Shown: positions 14,445 to 34,515, counted from the first letter of the stretch. The stretch is DNA of 64,000 bases from Leptospira tipperaryensis (GCF_001729245.1 NZ_CP015217.1:1304001-1368000); one strand, 5' to 3'. Made by a program: numbers and translations. The notes: generated by a model not told the origin, from the sequence alone.

Positions 14445-15254
14445 ATGTCCGAGAAAAAGTTTCAGATCGCTCTCATCGGAGGCTCTGGAAGAATGGGGCG
14501 CGCCATCATCACGGTTCTCTCCGCTTCTTCCAAGTCGGAATTGTCTTCTTCCGTCGTAAGTTCCGGTTCCGTTTTTTTGGGAATGGATTCCGGTTTGCAT
14601 TCGGGGATCAAACAGAATGGAGTTTCTTTTACGTCGGATATTTACGCCGCCGTTCAAGGCGCCGATTGTGTCATCGATTTTAGCACACATCAAAATCTGG
14701 ATTCCACTCTCAAGGCTTGTGTTTCTTTAAAAAAACCCGTGGTCGTCGGAATCACAGGACTTACGGAATTACAAAAGGATTCACTTCGAGTCGCATCCAA
14801 AGAAATCGCGATCGTCTATTCTCCGAACATGTCCATCGGCGTGAATCTTCTTTTTAAGTTAACCGAAATCGCGGCCAAGGTGATGGGCGAAATCTCCGAC
14901 ATTGAAATCCAAGACATTCATCATCGTCATAAAAAGGACGCTCCTTCCGGAACCGCCGAAAAATTAAAAAGTATTCTTCTCGAAACGTTAGGCAGAACAG
15001 AGAAGAATGTAGTGCACGGAAGACATGGAATTCTCAAAGAAAGGGATCCAAAGGAAATCGGAATTCATACTCTCCGCGCGGGAGAAGTGATCGGAGATCA
15101 TACGGTTTATTTTTTTACACCCGAAGAAAGAATCGAAATCACTCACAAGGCTCAGGATCGTAAGACCTTCGCGGTCGGATCCGTTCACGCCGCTGAATTT
15201 TTAGTCGGTCATAAGCCCGGACTTTACGATATGTTTGCGGTTTTAGGATTGTAG
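14445..15254 (+). CDS. dapB: 4-hydroxy-tetrahydrodipicolinate reductase
   Basis: 269 aa from ATG 14445, two bases after the dapA stop; a GTG at 14439 overlapping that stop is an alternative. It reduces HTPA with NAD(P)H, the second step of the DAP branch. The nucleotide-binding [14 protein letters not shown] motif is N-terminal. [18 protein letters not shown] and the substrate-binding [18 protein letters not shown] (catalytic His/Lys) follow. DAP feeds peptidoglycan cross-links and lysine. Confidence 0.95.
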   Translation: MSEKKFQIALIGGSGRMGRAIITVLSASSKSELSSSVVSSGSVFLGMDSGLHSGIKQNGVSFTSDIYAAVQGADCVIDFSTHQNLDSTLKACVSLKKPVVVGITGLTELQKDSLRVASKEIAIVYSPNMSIGVNLLFKLTEIAAKVMGEISDIEIQDIHHRHKKDAPSGTAEKLKSILLETLGRTEKNVVHGRHGILKERDPKEIGIHTLRAGEVIGDHTVYFFTPEERIEITHKAQDRKTFAVGSVHAAEFLVGHKPGLYDMFAVLGL

Positions 15255-15269
15255 GAAGAAGGGGAAGTT

Positions 15270-16088
15270 TTGTTTTTTTTCAAGAACATATCTCTTTTTC
15301 CTCTCGGTAAAAATCCTTTTATCATCATCCTCGACGTCCTGATCGTCAGCGTTCTCATCTATCAATTTTATACTACGATCCGAAGAACCCGCGGGATTCA
15401 ACTTCTCCTCGGAGTCGCGCTTATCTGGCTCTTGGGAATTTTTGCGAGTTACTTCGAACTCGAACTCCTCGATTGGATCATAGAAAATATCCGTCCCGCG
15501 CTCGTCTTTGCGATCATCGTCTTACTTCAACCCGAACTCAGAAAGATCACCGCCGATCTTTCCAGGATGAAAATCTTTCAGCCCTTTTTGTTAAAGCAGA
15601 TGACCGATCTGGAAGAAATTACCGAAGCCGTTAAGATTATGGCGAAGAATAAGACCGGTTCCCTCATCGCGATCGTTCGTGAAAACAGTCTGAAAGAAAT
15701 CATCGATCAGTCCGTACAATTGGACGCGATCATCTCGACCAGTTTGCTCCTTACGATTTTTAAAAAGAATTCGGCGCTTCACGACGGAGCGGTGATCATA
15801 GAACAAAACAGAATCGCCTGTGCGGGTGCGTTCTTGCCGATGGCTCAGAATTTGGACGACGCGAGAATGGGCGCGAGACACAGGGCCGCCATCGGGATTT
15901 CGGAAGAATCGGATTCTATCGTCATCGTTACTTCGGAGGAGACCGGAGAAATTTCGGTTTGTTACGACGGAGAGATGACTCATCCGGTCAAACCGATAGA
16001 ACTCAAAAATTTTGTGAATACGATTCTTCAGAAAAGAAATTCGGGCTCGGAAAAACACAGTCTTGCTTCCGACGATAAGACGGGTTAA
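15270..16088 (+). CDS. cdaA: Diadenylate cyclase (c-di-AMP synthase)
   Basis: 272 aa, TTG start. Three N-terminal transmembrane helices (residues about 12-80) precede a DisA_N catalytic domain. The DGA motif is in [10 protein letters not shown] (about residue 171) and the RHR motif in GARHRAAIG (about 204), both required for fusing two ATP into c-di-AMP. Order and overlap with the next gene match the cdaA-cdaR pair of other bacteria. The usual glmM partner is not here; dapA/dapB precede it, which still ties it to cell-wall precursor supply. Confidence 0.93.
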   Translation: MFFFKNISLFPLGKNPFIIILDVLIVSVLIYQFYTTIRRTRGIQLLLGVALIWLLGIFASYFELELLDWIIENIRPALVFAIIVLLQPELRKITADLSRMKIFQPFLLKQMTDLEEITEAVKIMAKNKTGSLIAIVRENSLKEIIDQSVQLDAIISTSLLLTIFKKNSALHDGAVIIEQNRIACAGAFLPMAQNLDDARMGARHRAAIGISEESDSIVIVTSEETGEISVCYDGEMTHPVKPIELKNFVNTILQKRNSGSEKHSLASDDKTG

Positions 16089-17145
16089 TGACGATGTTGA
16101 AAGCGATCTTCAATAACTGGCAGGCAAAACTCGGATCGATTCTTCTCGCGATCTTGTTTTATGTGAATTTACAAAATTCTAAAATACTCGTAAAAGAAAT
16201 CAATATTCCGATCGAATATCCTAAGTTAGGCGGTTCTCTCGCAGTATCCAAGTCTTCGGACAAAACCTTTCCTGTAAAAGTGGAAGGCGTTCGGGAATAC
16301 GTGAACTATTATTCTCAATTCTTAAAGGCTCACGTAAGCGCGTCCGATCTCAAACCCGGTGAAAATTCCGTTTCACTGTATCGAATCTCGGGCGCTCCGG
16401 CCGGACTTCGCATAACAAAACTCAAAGATAAGGTCAAGGTAATCGTAGAATCGAACTCCGGAAAATTTCTTCCGATCGACGTTAAGTTCACGGGAGACCT
16501 TCCGCCTAACTATGTAAAGACGGGGCCGTTTGTTTCTCCTTCGGTGATTCACGTCAGCGGTCCTCCGGGAGTTTTGGAGGATCTTGGAAGAATTTCTTTT
16601 CCTCCGATTTCTCTCAAAGACAAAACCGAATCCTTTACGATCAAACACAAACTTCCAGATTTTCCGGCAAGCGTGAAGGTGAGAGAAAACGTAAAGGAAA
16701 TCACGATCCGAGTAAACATCTTTGCAAGCGCGTCTAACGCGGGCGAAACCCTTCTTCTCGGAATTCCGATCAAATGCCAGAGTTTGGATAAGAATCTGGA
16801 GGCTGAATTCTCAGAACCCGAAGTTTCCGTAAAACTCCAGTCGAAAACTCCTCTGAAAAGTATTCAAGTCATCAAGGGACTTTCCGCGAGCGTCGTCTGT
16901 TCTCATAAATACGATTCTAAGACCAAAAAAATTCTCCCGGACAATAAGCCCGTCTTTGCGAAGATCAAGTTGACCAAGGCTCCCGCGTTGAAAGCGGTCG
17001 ATATTCTCGGAGTTTTTCCGGATCGAATTTCGATTCTTTATAAGGTCAAACCCGATAAGGACAAGTCCGGCGGCGAAGAAGGGGACAACGGAGAAGAAGA
17101 GAATACGATCGAACCCGATTCCAATCCGGAGCTCCTCGAAGAAGA

Positions 17146-17149
<4 letters not shown>
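16088..17149 (+). CDS. cdaR: YbbR-domain regulator of diadenylate cyclase
   Basis: 353 aa. The ATG overlaps the cdaA stop (TAATG). One N-terminal transmembrane helix (KLGSILLAILFYVNL) anchors an extracytoplasmic region with about three to four YbbR repeats, recognisable by IPIEYPKLGGSLAVS, FPVKVEG, VHVSGPPGVLEDLG-type segments and the final repeat ending before a Glu-rich tail (EEGDNGEEENTIEPD). By analogy with CdaR it would modulate CdaA from the periplasmic side. Confidence 0.87.
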
Positions 17150-17526
<377 letters not shown>

Positions 17527-17529
17527 AAG

Positions 17530-17751
17530 ATGATCTCTGAAACAATGAAACAGACCATTGTATTTTACAACGAAGGTCTGAGCTTATACAAAACCAGAAA
17601 GTTTGCAGAAGCCCTTGATAAGTTTAAGAAGGCGGCCGAACTTTCTCCGGAAGACGGTCCTTCTAAAAAATACATCGGCCGTTGCCAGGCATTTATCACA
17701 ACTCCTCCTCCAGACGACTGGGACGGAGTTTTTGAAATGAAAACTAAATAA
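17530..17751 (+). CDS. Small TPR-like protein
   Basis: 73 aa, 3 bp after acpS. One tetratricopeptide unit (YNEGLSLYKTRKFAEALDKF, then KAAELSPEDGPSKKYIGRC) is followed by a short PPPDDWDGVFEMKTK tail. The same tail type closes the TPR segment of some adenylate/guanylate cyclase and adventurous motility proteins. Function unknown; it is 8 bp before the second bactofilin. Confidence 0.75.
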   Translation: MISETMKQTIVFYNEGLSLYKTRKFAEALDKFKKAAELSPEDGPSKKYIGRCQAFITTPPPDDWDGVFEMKTK

Positions 17752-17759
17752 GAGAATCC

Positions 17760-18137
17760 ATGTCTAAAAAACCCGTAACCAGAACCGCTCGTCCGATTAC
17801 AGAATACGGAGCGATTTCCACAGTTCTCGGAAAAGAAACTTCCTTTTCCGGGATTCTAAACTTCCAAAAACCTCTCGAGATTTCGGGTGAGTTTCAAGGC
17901 GAGATCGAATCCGAAGGTTTTCTTCTCGTAAGCGAAGGAGCCAAAGTGCGCGCGAACATCAAAGCGGGCACCGTGATCGTCGGCGGCGAGATTACCGGTA
18001 ACGTAATCGCGACTCAGAAGCTGGAAATGTTGTCTACGGGCAAGGTAAACGGGAATATCAAAACTTCCAAACTTCAAATTGCAGACGGAGTGATCTTTGA
18101 CGGGAACTGTGAGATGATCCAGCCCAATAAAGATTGA
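17760..18137 (+). CDS. Bactofilin (second paralogue)
   Basis: 125 aa. The bactofilin beta-helix spans about residues 22-115: SFSGILNFQKPLEISGEFQG, then EGFLLVSEGAKVRANIKAG and GNIKTSKLQIADGVIFDG. It is shorter than the protein at 8416 and clearly diverged. Likely a cytoskeletal polymer at the inner membrane. Confidence 0.87.
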   Translation: MSKKPVTRTARPITEYGAISTVLGKETSFSGILNFQKPLEISGEFQGEIESEGFLLVSEGAKVRANIKAGTVIVGGEITGNVIATQKLEMLSTGKVNGNIKTSKLQIADGVIFDGNCEMIQPNKD

Positions 18138-18159
18138 CCCACGCTTAAACCAGTAAAAA

Positions 18160-18420
18160 GTGGTATCTGCTAACCCGAAAAAGCCTACGGACAGGGCTGA
18201 GATAGGCAAAATCGCCCTCATTCTGCTCCTTGGATTTTTCGCAGGAGCCGTGACGGGAGTCATTCTCGATCGCCTAACAGGCGTTTCTTTTTTTTCTTCC
18301 TACCTGCTCCGAGAAGCAATCAAATTTGAACTCTACGTAATCAAGGTTGAGATACAATTTACCCCTGCTAGTCTGATAGGACTCGTAGCGACGTTGTATT
18401 TCATACTAAAAAAGGGGTAA
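18160..18420 (+). CDS. DUF4321 small membrane protein
   Basis: 86 aa, GTG start. Two hydrophobic helices (IALILLLGFFAGAVTGVILD and IGLVATLYFIL) flank a loop with the DUF4321-like FELYVIKVEIQFTPASL pattern. It lies 22 bp after the bactofilin and 3 bp before rpsB, so it probably shares a transcript. Function unknown. Confidence 0.68.
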   Translation: MVSANPKKPTDRAEIGKIALILLLGFFAGAVTGVILDRLTGVSFFSSYLLREAIKFELYVIKVEIQFTPASLIGLVATLYFILKKG

Positions 18421-18423
18421 AAC

Positions 18424-19347
<924 letters not shown>

Positions 19348-19360
19348 GGAATTCTACGAA

Positions 19361-20696
<1,336 letters not shown>

Positions 20697-20707
<11 letters not shown>

Positions 20708-21251
20708 AGAAATTATCGCAGGTATGAAAACGAAGATGGATAAAACCATAGACCTCGTAAAAAAGGACTTTGGTACCATCCGCACCGGAAGAGCGAACCC
20801 TTCTCTTGTGGAAGACATTCGAGTGGATTATTACGGAACTCAAACTCCGATCAATCAGCTCGGAAACATTTCAGTTCCGGAGCCGAGAACTCTCACGATC
20901 TCCCCTTACGATAAGGGAATCATGAAGGACATCGAAAAGGCGATTCAGACTTCAGGTCTGGGCTTACAACCTTCGAACGACGGAGTTGTGATTCGTATCA
21001 TCATTCCCGAGTTGACCGGAGAAAGACGGAAAGAACTTGCAAAAGTTGTAAAGTCTAAGTCCGAAGAAAAAAAAGTCGCGATCCGCAATATCCGAAGAGA
21101 TGCGATGGAAGATCTGAAAAAACATACCGAAGGCATGTCCCAGGACGAAGTCAAAACAGTTCAGGATCAGATTCAAAAAATCACCGATTCTTATATCGAA
21201 AAAATTTCCGCTCTGACCGTAGAGAAGGAAAAGGAAATCACGACGATCTAA
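20697..21251 (+). CDS. frr: Ribosome recycling factor
   Basis: 184 aa. Starts inside the end of pyrH. Motifs: [31 protein letters not shown], and [13 protein letters not shown]. Splits post-termination ribosomes together with EF-G. Confidence 0.95.
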
Positions 21252-21252
21252 C

Positions 21253-21970
21253 GTGGGCTTCCTCAAGTCCAATCTCCCGAAACATATCGCCGTCATCATG
21301 GACGGCAACGGTCGCTGGGCCACGGCTCGGGGAAAGTCGAGGTCCGACGGTCATCGAGAAGGCGCTCAAGCGATCGATCGTCTTATGGACGCAAGTCTCG
21401 AACTCGGTCTTCAGAATATTTCTCTCTATGCGTTTTCCACTGAGAATTGGAAACGTCCGATCACGGAGATTCGTTCCATCTTCAATCTTCTCATCGAATT
21501 TATAGAAACCCGTCTGGATACAATCCACGCGCGAGGAATTCGGATCCATCATTCCGGGAGCAGAAAACGTCTGACTCGAGGGGTTTTGGACAAGATCGAC
21601 TTCGCGATTGATAAAACAAAAAAGAATAAGAATCTCACAGTTAACTTTTGTTTGAATTACGGATCAAGGGATGAACTTTTAAGAGCTGCTCAAGAGGTTT
21701 TTTTAGAAAGAAAACGTTCGAAAGTCTCTTTTGAAAAGCCGTTGAAAGAAAAAGAACTCGAAAAATTTTTATATACGTCCACCCTTCCTCCCGTAGATTT
21801 ACTGATCAGAACGGCCGGAGAACAAAGACTCTCTAATTTTCTACTTTGGCAGTCCGCCTATGCGGAACTGTATTTTACCGATACTCTCTGGCCCGACTTT
21901 GACAAAAATTCTCTGGTGGATTCCTTAAAATGGTATGAAACCAGAACCCGGAAATTCGGAGGACTGGAGA

Positions 21971-21978
<8 letters not shown>
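21253..21978 (+). CDS. uppS: Isoprenyl (undecaprenyl) diphosphate synthase
   Basis: 241 aa, GTG start. The cis-prenyltransferase motifs are HIAVIMDGNGRWA (catalytic Asp about residue 17), ISLYAFSTENWKRP, VNFCLNYGSRDE and PPVDLLIRTAGEQRLSNFLLWQ. Makes the C55 carrier lipid used by MraY and the WecA-like enzyme at 12432. Confidence 0.94.
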
Positions 21979-22885
<907 letters not shown>

Positions 22886-24054
22886 TTGGATATGGCAACC
22901 TCCGTCTGTCTTCTGGGCGCTTCGGGTTCGGTAGGAGAATCCACTCTCAAGGTTCTACGCACCTTTCCGGAAGAATTTAGACTTCATTCTTTCAGCGTTC
23001 ATTCCAATCTCCAGAAAGCTCTGGAGATTCAGAAAGAATTTTCTCCTTCGTTTATCTGCGTAAGCTCGGAAAGCGCGGATCGATCCGTTCTTGGAAACAA
23101 AATCGGCAAGACTGAAATTCTGTATGGAGAATCCGCTCTCACCGATCTTGTCAAAGATTCTTCCATCGAAATCGTAATCACGGCCATCGTCGGTTCCGTT
23201 GGTTTGCGTCCTACGATCGCGGCGATCACATCCGGTAAAAGATTAGGAATCGCTAATAAAGAAACGTTAGTCACATCCGGTCCCCTGATCAATTCCCTGA
23301 TTCGTAAACACAATACAAAAGTGGTTCCTGTAGATTCGGAACACAACGCACTCTTTCAGCTCCTCGAATCTCTAAAAACCGACGCAGTGGAAAAAATTAT
23401 TCTTACCGCTTCGGGAGGATCGTTTCGGGATTTGCCCGTTGATCAGTTGCCCTTTGTTACAAAAGAACAGGCGCTTCATCATCCGACCTGGAGCATGGGC
23501 CCTAAGATTACGATCGATTCCAACGGGATGATCAACAAGGGACTCGAGGTCATAGAAGCTCATTTTCTTTTCGGATTTCCTTATGAAAAGATCGGGGTCG
23601 TCATTCATCCTCAGAGTATCGCCCACGGACTCGTTGAATTGAAAGACGGAGCTTCCTTTGTTTACGCTTCTTATCCCGATATGATCTTTCCGATCGCACA
23701 TTCTCTCTTTCATCCGGAACCAGTGCCTAAGATTTTACGGTCTCATCCTGCGAAAGATTGGGGAAAACTGGAATTTAGGGAACCGGATCTGAAACGTTAT
23801 CCAGGTTTGGCCCTCGCGTTCGAAGCCGGAAAGACAGGCGGAACGGCTCCTTCTATTTTTAACGCGGCCAACGAGGCGGCGGTAGAATTGTTTTTAAAAG
23901 ACGAGATTCGTTTTGTGGATATTCCCCAATACATCTCCGCCGCGTTAGACGAAATTCCAATCACGTATCCTGACACCCTGGAAGGTTACGAAGACGCAGA
24001 TCGTGTTGCCAGGGAGACCGTCAGAAATCTGAAATCAAGGAAGGCTTTATCCGC

Positions 24055-24061
<7 letters not shown>
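22886..24061 (+). CDS. dxr: 1-deoxy-D-xylulose-5-phosphate reductoisomerase
   Basis: 391 aa from TTG 22886; an ATG two codons later (22892) is an equal candidate. Second step of the MEP isoprenoid pathway. NADPH site [12 protein letters not shown], then [61 protein letters not shown] and [13 protein letters not shown]. Dxs at 32611 supplies its substrate. Confidence 0.95.
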
Positions 24062-25782
<1,721 letters not shown>

Positions 25783-25787
25783 AACGC

Positions 25788-27518
<1,731 letters not shown>

Positions 27519-27520
27519 AT

Positions 27521-28726
27521 ATGGGTAAAGAATCAAAACATTCCGAGAAGGAAGGATACTTTGGAGAATTCGGAGGACGTTATTCTCCCGAAATTCTTCA
27601 CGACGCTCTCGTGGAACTCGAAGCCACGTATAAGAAGTTGAAGAAAAACAAACACTTCAAGAAAGAACTCGAATACTATCGTAAAAATTATATAGGAAGA
27701 CCTTCTCCGCTGACTTATGCGGAACGTCTGACAAAGGCATGGGGTGGCGCGAGAATCTGGCTCAAGAGAGAAGATCTCAATCATACCGGAGCGCATAAGA
27801 TCAACAATACGATCGGTCAGGTTCTGATCGCAAAAGCGATGGGAAAAACAAGAATCATCGCCGAAACCGGAGCGGGTCAGCACGGAGTTGCGACCGCGAC
27901 CGTGGGAGCGATGTTCCAGTTGGAAACCGTCGTTTACATGGGCGACGAGGATTTGCGTCGCCAAGAACTCAACGCGATTCGGATGAGAATGATGGGCGCG
28001 AAGGTCGTCGGAGTCTCCGCGGGAACCGCCACTCTCAAAGACGCAACGAGCGAAGCGATGAGGGACTGGGCATTAAATGTTTCTAATACACATTATATCG
28101 TGGGTTCTTCCATCGGACCACATCCGTTTCCGACGATCGTAAGAGACTTTCAATCCGTGATCGGAATCGAATCCAGAAAACAATTCAAAAAAGAAAATGG
28201 AAAACTTCCGAATGCGGTCGTTGCCTGCGTCGGAGGCGGTTCCAACGCGATCGGGATGTTTTCTGGTTTTATCAAAGATAAAAAAGTAAAACTCTACGGT
28301 GTCGAGGCCGGAGGTTATTCTTCTACACCTGGTTCTCACTCTGCAACTATGGCGTTTGGAAGAACCGGATTCTTACACGGAACCAAAACTCTCGTGATTC
28401 AGGACGAATTTGGTCAGATCGTTCCGGCTCATTCCGTTTCCGCCGGTCTTGATTATCCAGGCGTTGGTCCGGAGCACGCGCACTTGCACAAGAGCGGAAG
28501 AGTGACATACGCGAACGTAAACGACGAAGGTGCGTTAGACGCCTTTTTAGAAGTTTGCCGCATCGAAGGAATCATTCCCGCACTAGAGACAGCTCACGCG
28601 TTTCAATACGCAAAAAGTCTCGCAAAAGAGATGGGAAAGAAAGAGGACATTCTAATTTGTTTGTCCGGAAGAGGGGACAAGGACGTAGCCGAAGTGGCGA
28701 GACTGAGAAAAGGAGAATTTTCTTGA
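27521..28726 (+). CDS. trpB: Tryptophan synthase beta chain
   Basis: 401 aa. PLP lysine in NHTGAHKINNTIGQ (about residue 92), GAGQHGVATATVGAMF, the phosphate-binding CVGGGSNAIGMF and GLDYPGVGPEHAHL. Joins indole and serine to tryptophan. Last reading frame base pair overlaps trpA by 4 bp. Confidence 0.96.
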   Translation: MGKESKHSEKEGYFGEFGGRYSPEILHDALVELEATYKKLKKNKHFKKELEYYRKNYIGRPSPLTYAERLTKAWGGARIWLKREDLNHTGAHKINNTIGQVLIAKAMGKTRIIAETGAGQHGVATATVGAMFQLETVVYMGDEDLRRQELNAIRMRMMGAKVVGVSAGTATLKDATSEAMRDWALNVSNTHYIVGSSIGPHPFPTIVRDFQSVIGIESRKQFKKENGKLPNAVVACVGGGSNAIGMFSGFIKDKKVKLYGVEAGGYSSTPGSHSATMAFGRTGFLHGTKTLVIQDEFGQIVPAHSVSAGLDYPGVGPEHAHLHKSGRVTYANVNDEGALDAFLEVCRIEGIIPALETAHAFQYAKSLAKEMGKKEDILICLSGRGDKDVAEVARLRKGEFS

Positions 28727-29517
28727 GCACGATATCTGCCGTATTCTCGGATGAGAAAAGTGTTTTTATCCCCTACATCTCGTTAGGCGATCCCGATTAC
28801 GATTCTTCAGTGGTTTGGGCGGATGCGCTCATAAGAGGTGGAGCCGGTATCTTAGAATTGGGGATTCCGTTTACCGATCCCGTCGCGGATGGTCCCGTGA
28901 TTCAGAAGGCTTTTAAAAGAGCCTTAGCTCATCCGTTTTCGATGAAGAAAATTTTGGAAGTGACCGCCGCAATTCATAAGTTGCACCCGGAAACTCCTCT
29001 GGTTTATCTGACCTATTTTAATCCTCTGTATTCTATGGGTTTGGAAGTTTTCACGGAGATGGCTAAGAATTCAGGGATTCAAGGTTTGATCATTCCTGAT
29101 CTTCCATACGATACCCCGGAAGCGGAAGAATTCTTTACTCAACTCGAAAAGAGAAAGATCGATTTTATTCACCTTGTGACTCCAGCCACTACGGAAGAGA
29201 GAATTCGTTCCATGAAGTCGCTTGCTTCCGGTTTTATCTACTACGTGACTTCTTACGGTGTTACCGGAGAAAGAAGAGCTCTCTCAGAAGGTTTGGAAGA
29301 AAGAATCAAGTTTGTAAAGAAAGTGGTCTCTCTTCCTGTTTGCGCCGGTTTTGGAATTTCCACTTCGGATCAGTCCAAGGAAATCTCGAGATACGCCGAC
29401 GGTGTAATCATCGGTTCTGCCGTTCAGAGGATCATTGAAGAAAACGGGAGTAACAGGGAAGGTTGTGTGGAAAAGTTATTTTCCTATGCTTCTGAGATTC
29501 GTTCTTCTATGAGATGA
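28723..29517 (+). CDS. trpA: Tryptophan synthase alpha chain
   Basis: 264 aa from TTG 28723, chosen because AGGAG lies 7 nt upstream and family alignment begins here; a longer open frame to 28555 only runs inside trpB. Catalytic glutamate in ILELGIPFTDPVADGPVIQ, aspartate in GLIIPDLPYDTPE, then YVTSYGVTGER and VCAGFGISTSDQ. Cleaves indole-3-glycerol phosphate and channels indole to TrpB. No other trp genes are close by. Confidence 0.94.
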   Translation: MSTISAVFSDEKSVFIPYISLGDPDYDSSVVWADALIRGGAGILELGIPFTDPVADGPVIQKAFKRALAHPFSMKKILEVTAAIHKLHPETPLVYLTYFNPLYSMGLEVFTEMAKNSGIQGLIIPDLPYDTPEAEEFFTQLEKRKIDFIHLVTPATTEERIRSMKSLASGFIYYVTSYGVTGERRALSEGLEERIKFVKKVVSLPVCAGFGISTSDQSKEISRYADGVIIGSAVQRIIEENGSNREGCVEKLFSYASEIRSSMR

Positions 29518-30266
29518 TGAGGACTCCAGCTTCCATTTTTTGGAGCGTTCATTTTGTTGGCGGTGGAGAGGGAAGAAGGCTTTTTTTAGGACGGGTGGGC
29601 CCGTGATTTACGGATTTGACTGTGGACCTCTCTTTTTATGAAGATTAACTTTCTAGTAATAGAAAGAATGGTTGGAACTCCATTCGATTTTATTTCACGG
29701 TTAACTTTTGGATCACAATCCAATTCTAACAAAATAGAAAAAAGAAGACAACGCGAAATACCCAAACCCCACGCAAGAATCCCTAACTTTACCCAGTCCT
29801 CCTCAAAAGGACGAAAATTCATTTTCTTCAGATTCAGATTTTCCTCCTGGTATTTCGCATAAACCAATCTCTTCCCTAAAAACCTTTTCCGAATCAAAAC
29901 CTCGTCAAATCGTAACAAAAGAACGCTCAAAGACGACCTCAAAAACCTCGCCTTCACCCCCTTTCTCCTCACAAAATACTCCGGAATCAAAAGGGAGCAA
30001 AGATGCCCCTTTCTTCGAATCTCGCAAGATGCAACTCCCGACCACAAAGCAGAAACCCTCATACAAAGGACGGTTCCGCGGGAAAAACCTTCGGAGACAA
30101 AAACCGTCAAAAAATTGACAAAACCGAAACGGAGAACCGAAAAGAAACCCAAAAAACGAAACAAAAATCAAAAACAACCCCGAAGAGGGAACCAACGAAA
30201 CCGGAAAATATTGACGAATCCCAGACCGATAGGATACTGATCCCCGATCTCTTCCCGGAGGAAGCT
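29518..30266. other. 749-bp gap with strand-asymmetric A+C-rich tract
   Basis: No gene is supported. From about 29740 to 30240 the plus strand is rich in A and C and poor in T and G, which leaves all frames largely open. A frame starting after a TAG near 29730 reads PSPPQKDENSFSSDSDFP and onward to a basic end, but has no start codon. A minus-strand open frame (29586-30164) is probably an artefact. One lone family A-like motif (GTTGGAACTCC) is near 29670. The cyclase frame also extends upstream of its chosen start through this tract. Confidence 0.5.
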
Positions 30267-32579
<2,313 letters not shown>

Positions 32580-32610
32580 GAATTTTATAAAATTAGAATA
32601 GAAAGTTTTC

Positions 32611-34515
32611 ATGCAACAGGAACCATCTCTGCTGGATAGGATCAACTATCCGGCCGATCTCAGAAGCGTTCCACTGGAAAAACTTCCGGTGGTTTGCGAA
32701 GAGGTTCGGAATTATATCATCGACACTCTTTCTGGAGTGGGCGGGCATTTCGCAAGCAATCTGGGAGTCGTAGAACTCACGGTAGCTCTTCACTATGTGT
32801 TTGATACGCCTAAGGATCGATTGGTCTGGGACGTAGGACATCAAACTTATCCTCATAAAATCTTAACCGGAAGAAAGGACCGACTCAATACGGTTCGCAA
32901 ATTCAACGGACTTTCCGGATTCCCAAAACGGGAAGAATCTCCATACGATCTCTACAATACGGGACACGCCGGAACTTCGATTTCTCAGGCCCTCGGTGAA
33001 GCCGCAGCCAGAGATTTGACTGGAGGAGATTACAACGTAGTTGCGATCATAGGAGACGCGTCGATCGCGACTGGAATGGCGTTAGAGGCGATGAATCACG
33101 CAGGACATTTGAAAAAAGACATGATCGTGATTCTAAACGATAACTACATGTCGATCTCCAAAAACGTCGGGTCCATCTCCAACTATCTCAACAACATCAT
33201 CACATCTCATTTTTACAACCACTGGAAGAGAATCTTTTATACATTCTTAAAATGGCTTCCGATCATAGGACCGGCGACGGAGCGATTTTTTAAAAAGGTA
33301 GAAAAAGGATTCAAGGACGTTTTAACACCGGGCGGACTTTTCGAAGATTTAGGATTTGGATACATAGGCCCGGAAGACGGACACGACGTGATCCGACTTG
33401 TAAGGATGCTCGAGAAGGTAAAGAAGATGAAGGGTCCGATTCTTCTTCACTTGATCACACAAAAAGGAAAAGGATACGACCCCGCAGAAAGGGATCCGAT
33501 CAAGTATCACGGTGTTACCCCGTTTCGAAAAGAAGACGGCGCGATGGAAAGCGGAGATTCTTCCAAAATCGCTTATAGCAAGATAGTAGGAAAGATGCTC
33601 ACGATTCTCACCGATCAAAATCCGAAGATAGCGGCGGTTACACCCGCGATGATCGAGGGAAGCGGGCTCAAAGAATACGCGGAAAAATATCCGGAACATC
33701 TTTTCGACGTGGGAATCGCGGAGCAACATTCGGTCGCATTCGCGGGAGCGATGACAAACGGAAATGTGATTCCGTATATGTGTATTTATTCAACGTTTTT
33801 GACCCGAGGAATGGATCAACTCGTGGAAGACGTCTCACTGATGAATCTTCCGGTTCGTTTTGTGATCGATCGTGCGGGATGTGTGGGCCCGGACGGAGAA
33901 ACTCATCAAGGTTTATTTGATCTGAGCTATCTTCTGGGATTACCTCACATGGACGTCTTTGTTCCTTCGAACGGACAAGATCTGATCGATTCCTTGAGGC
34001 TAATGGAACACTACGATCAGGAACCGATCGCGATTCGATTTCCAAAAGCGAGTGTGGATATCAAAAGTTTGGATTTTTACAAAAAACCGGAATTGGTTCC
34101 CGGGACGTTCCGAGTTCTCAAGAAAGGAAGCGATGTCGCATTATTATCGATCGGTTCCATGTTGGACGAAGCAAAAAAAGCGGCAGAAATATTAGAATCC
34201 TCCGGATTGAGTGTGACTTTGATCGATCTCGTCTGGTTGAGACCGCTCGGCGCGGAAGCCTTGAACGAAGAACTATCGAATGTGAGACATTTTGCAATCT
34301 TAGACGAGAGTTATGTCGACGCGGGAGCTTCCGGATATCTTCTCAATCGGATTGCACCGGAACAATTGTCGAAATACATCAAAACATTCGGATTTCCGCC
34401 GGAACCGATTCATCACGGAGAGAGAAAGGAAATCTTCCAGGCATACAAATTGGATGGCCCATCGATCGCGGAAACCGTCGCCGAGGCTTTGAAAAAAAAC
34501 TTAATCAAGCCTTAG
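32611..34515 (+). CDS. dxs: 1-deoxy-D-xylulose-5-phosphate synthase
   Basis: 634 aa. Thiamine diphosphate enzyme condensing pyruvate and glyceraldehyde-3-phosphate; feeds the MEP pathway and pyridoxal phosphate (pdxA). Motifs: GVGGHFASNLGVVELTVAL, WDVGHQTYPHKILTGR, IGDASIATGMALEAMNHAG with downstream NDNYMSIS (TPP/Mg site), FDVGIAEQHSVAFAGAM and DRAGCVGPDGETHQGLFD. Full length. Confidence 0.96.
   Translation: MQQEPSLLDRINYPADLRSVPLEKLPVVCEEVRNYIIDTLSGVGGHFASNLGVVELTVALHYVFDTPKDRLVWDVGHQTYPHKILTGRKDRLNTVRKFNGLSGFPKREESPYDLYNTGHAGTSISQALGEAAARDLTGGDYNVVAIIGDASIATGMALEAMNHAGHLKKDMIVILNDNYMSISKNVGSISNYLNNIITSHFYNHWKRIFYTFLKWLPIIGPATERFFKKVEKGFKDVLTPGGLFEDLGFGYIGPEDGHDVIRLVRMLEKVKKMKGPILLHLITQKGKGYDPAERDPIKYHGVTPFRKEDGAMESGDSSKIAYSKIVGKMLTILTDQNPKIAAVTPAMIEGSGLKEYAEKYPEHLFDVGIAEQHSVAFAGAMTNGNVIPYMCIYSTFLTRGMDQLVEDVSLMNLPVRFVIDRAGCVGPDGETHQGLFDLSYLLGLPHMDVFVPSNGQDLIDSLRLMEHYDQEPIAIRFPKASVDIKSLDFYKKPELVPGTFRVLKKGSDVALLSIGSMLDEAKKAAEILESSGLSVTLIDLVWLRPLGAEALNEELSNVRHFAILDESYVDAGASGYLLNRIAPEQLSKYIKTFGFPPEPIHHGERKEIFQAYKLDGPSIAETVAEALKKNLIKP

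Noticed and set aside
28555..28722. Extended N-terminus for trpA
   Set aside because: This part lies wholly inside trpB in another frame; the TTG at 28723 has a good ribosome site and family alignment.
29586..30164. 192-aa minus-strand open frame
   Set aside because: Phe/Leu/Arg-rich composition follows from the strand skew; no family match or ribosome site.
30003..30266. 88-residue N-terminal extension of the adenylate cyclase
   Set aside because: Low-complexity Lys/Thr-rich, inside the skewed tract; ATG 30267 has a strong Shine-Dalgarno and leads directly into the first membrane helix.
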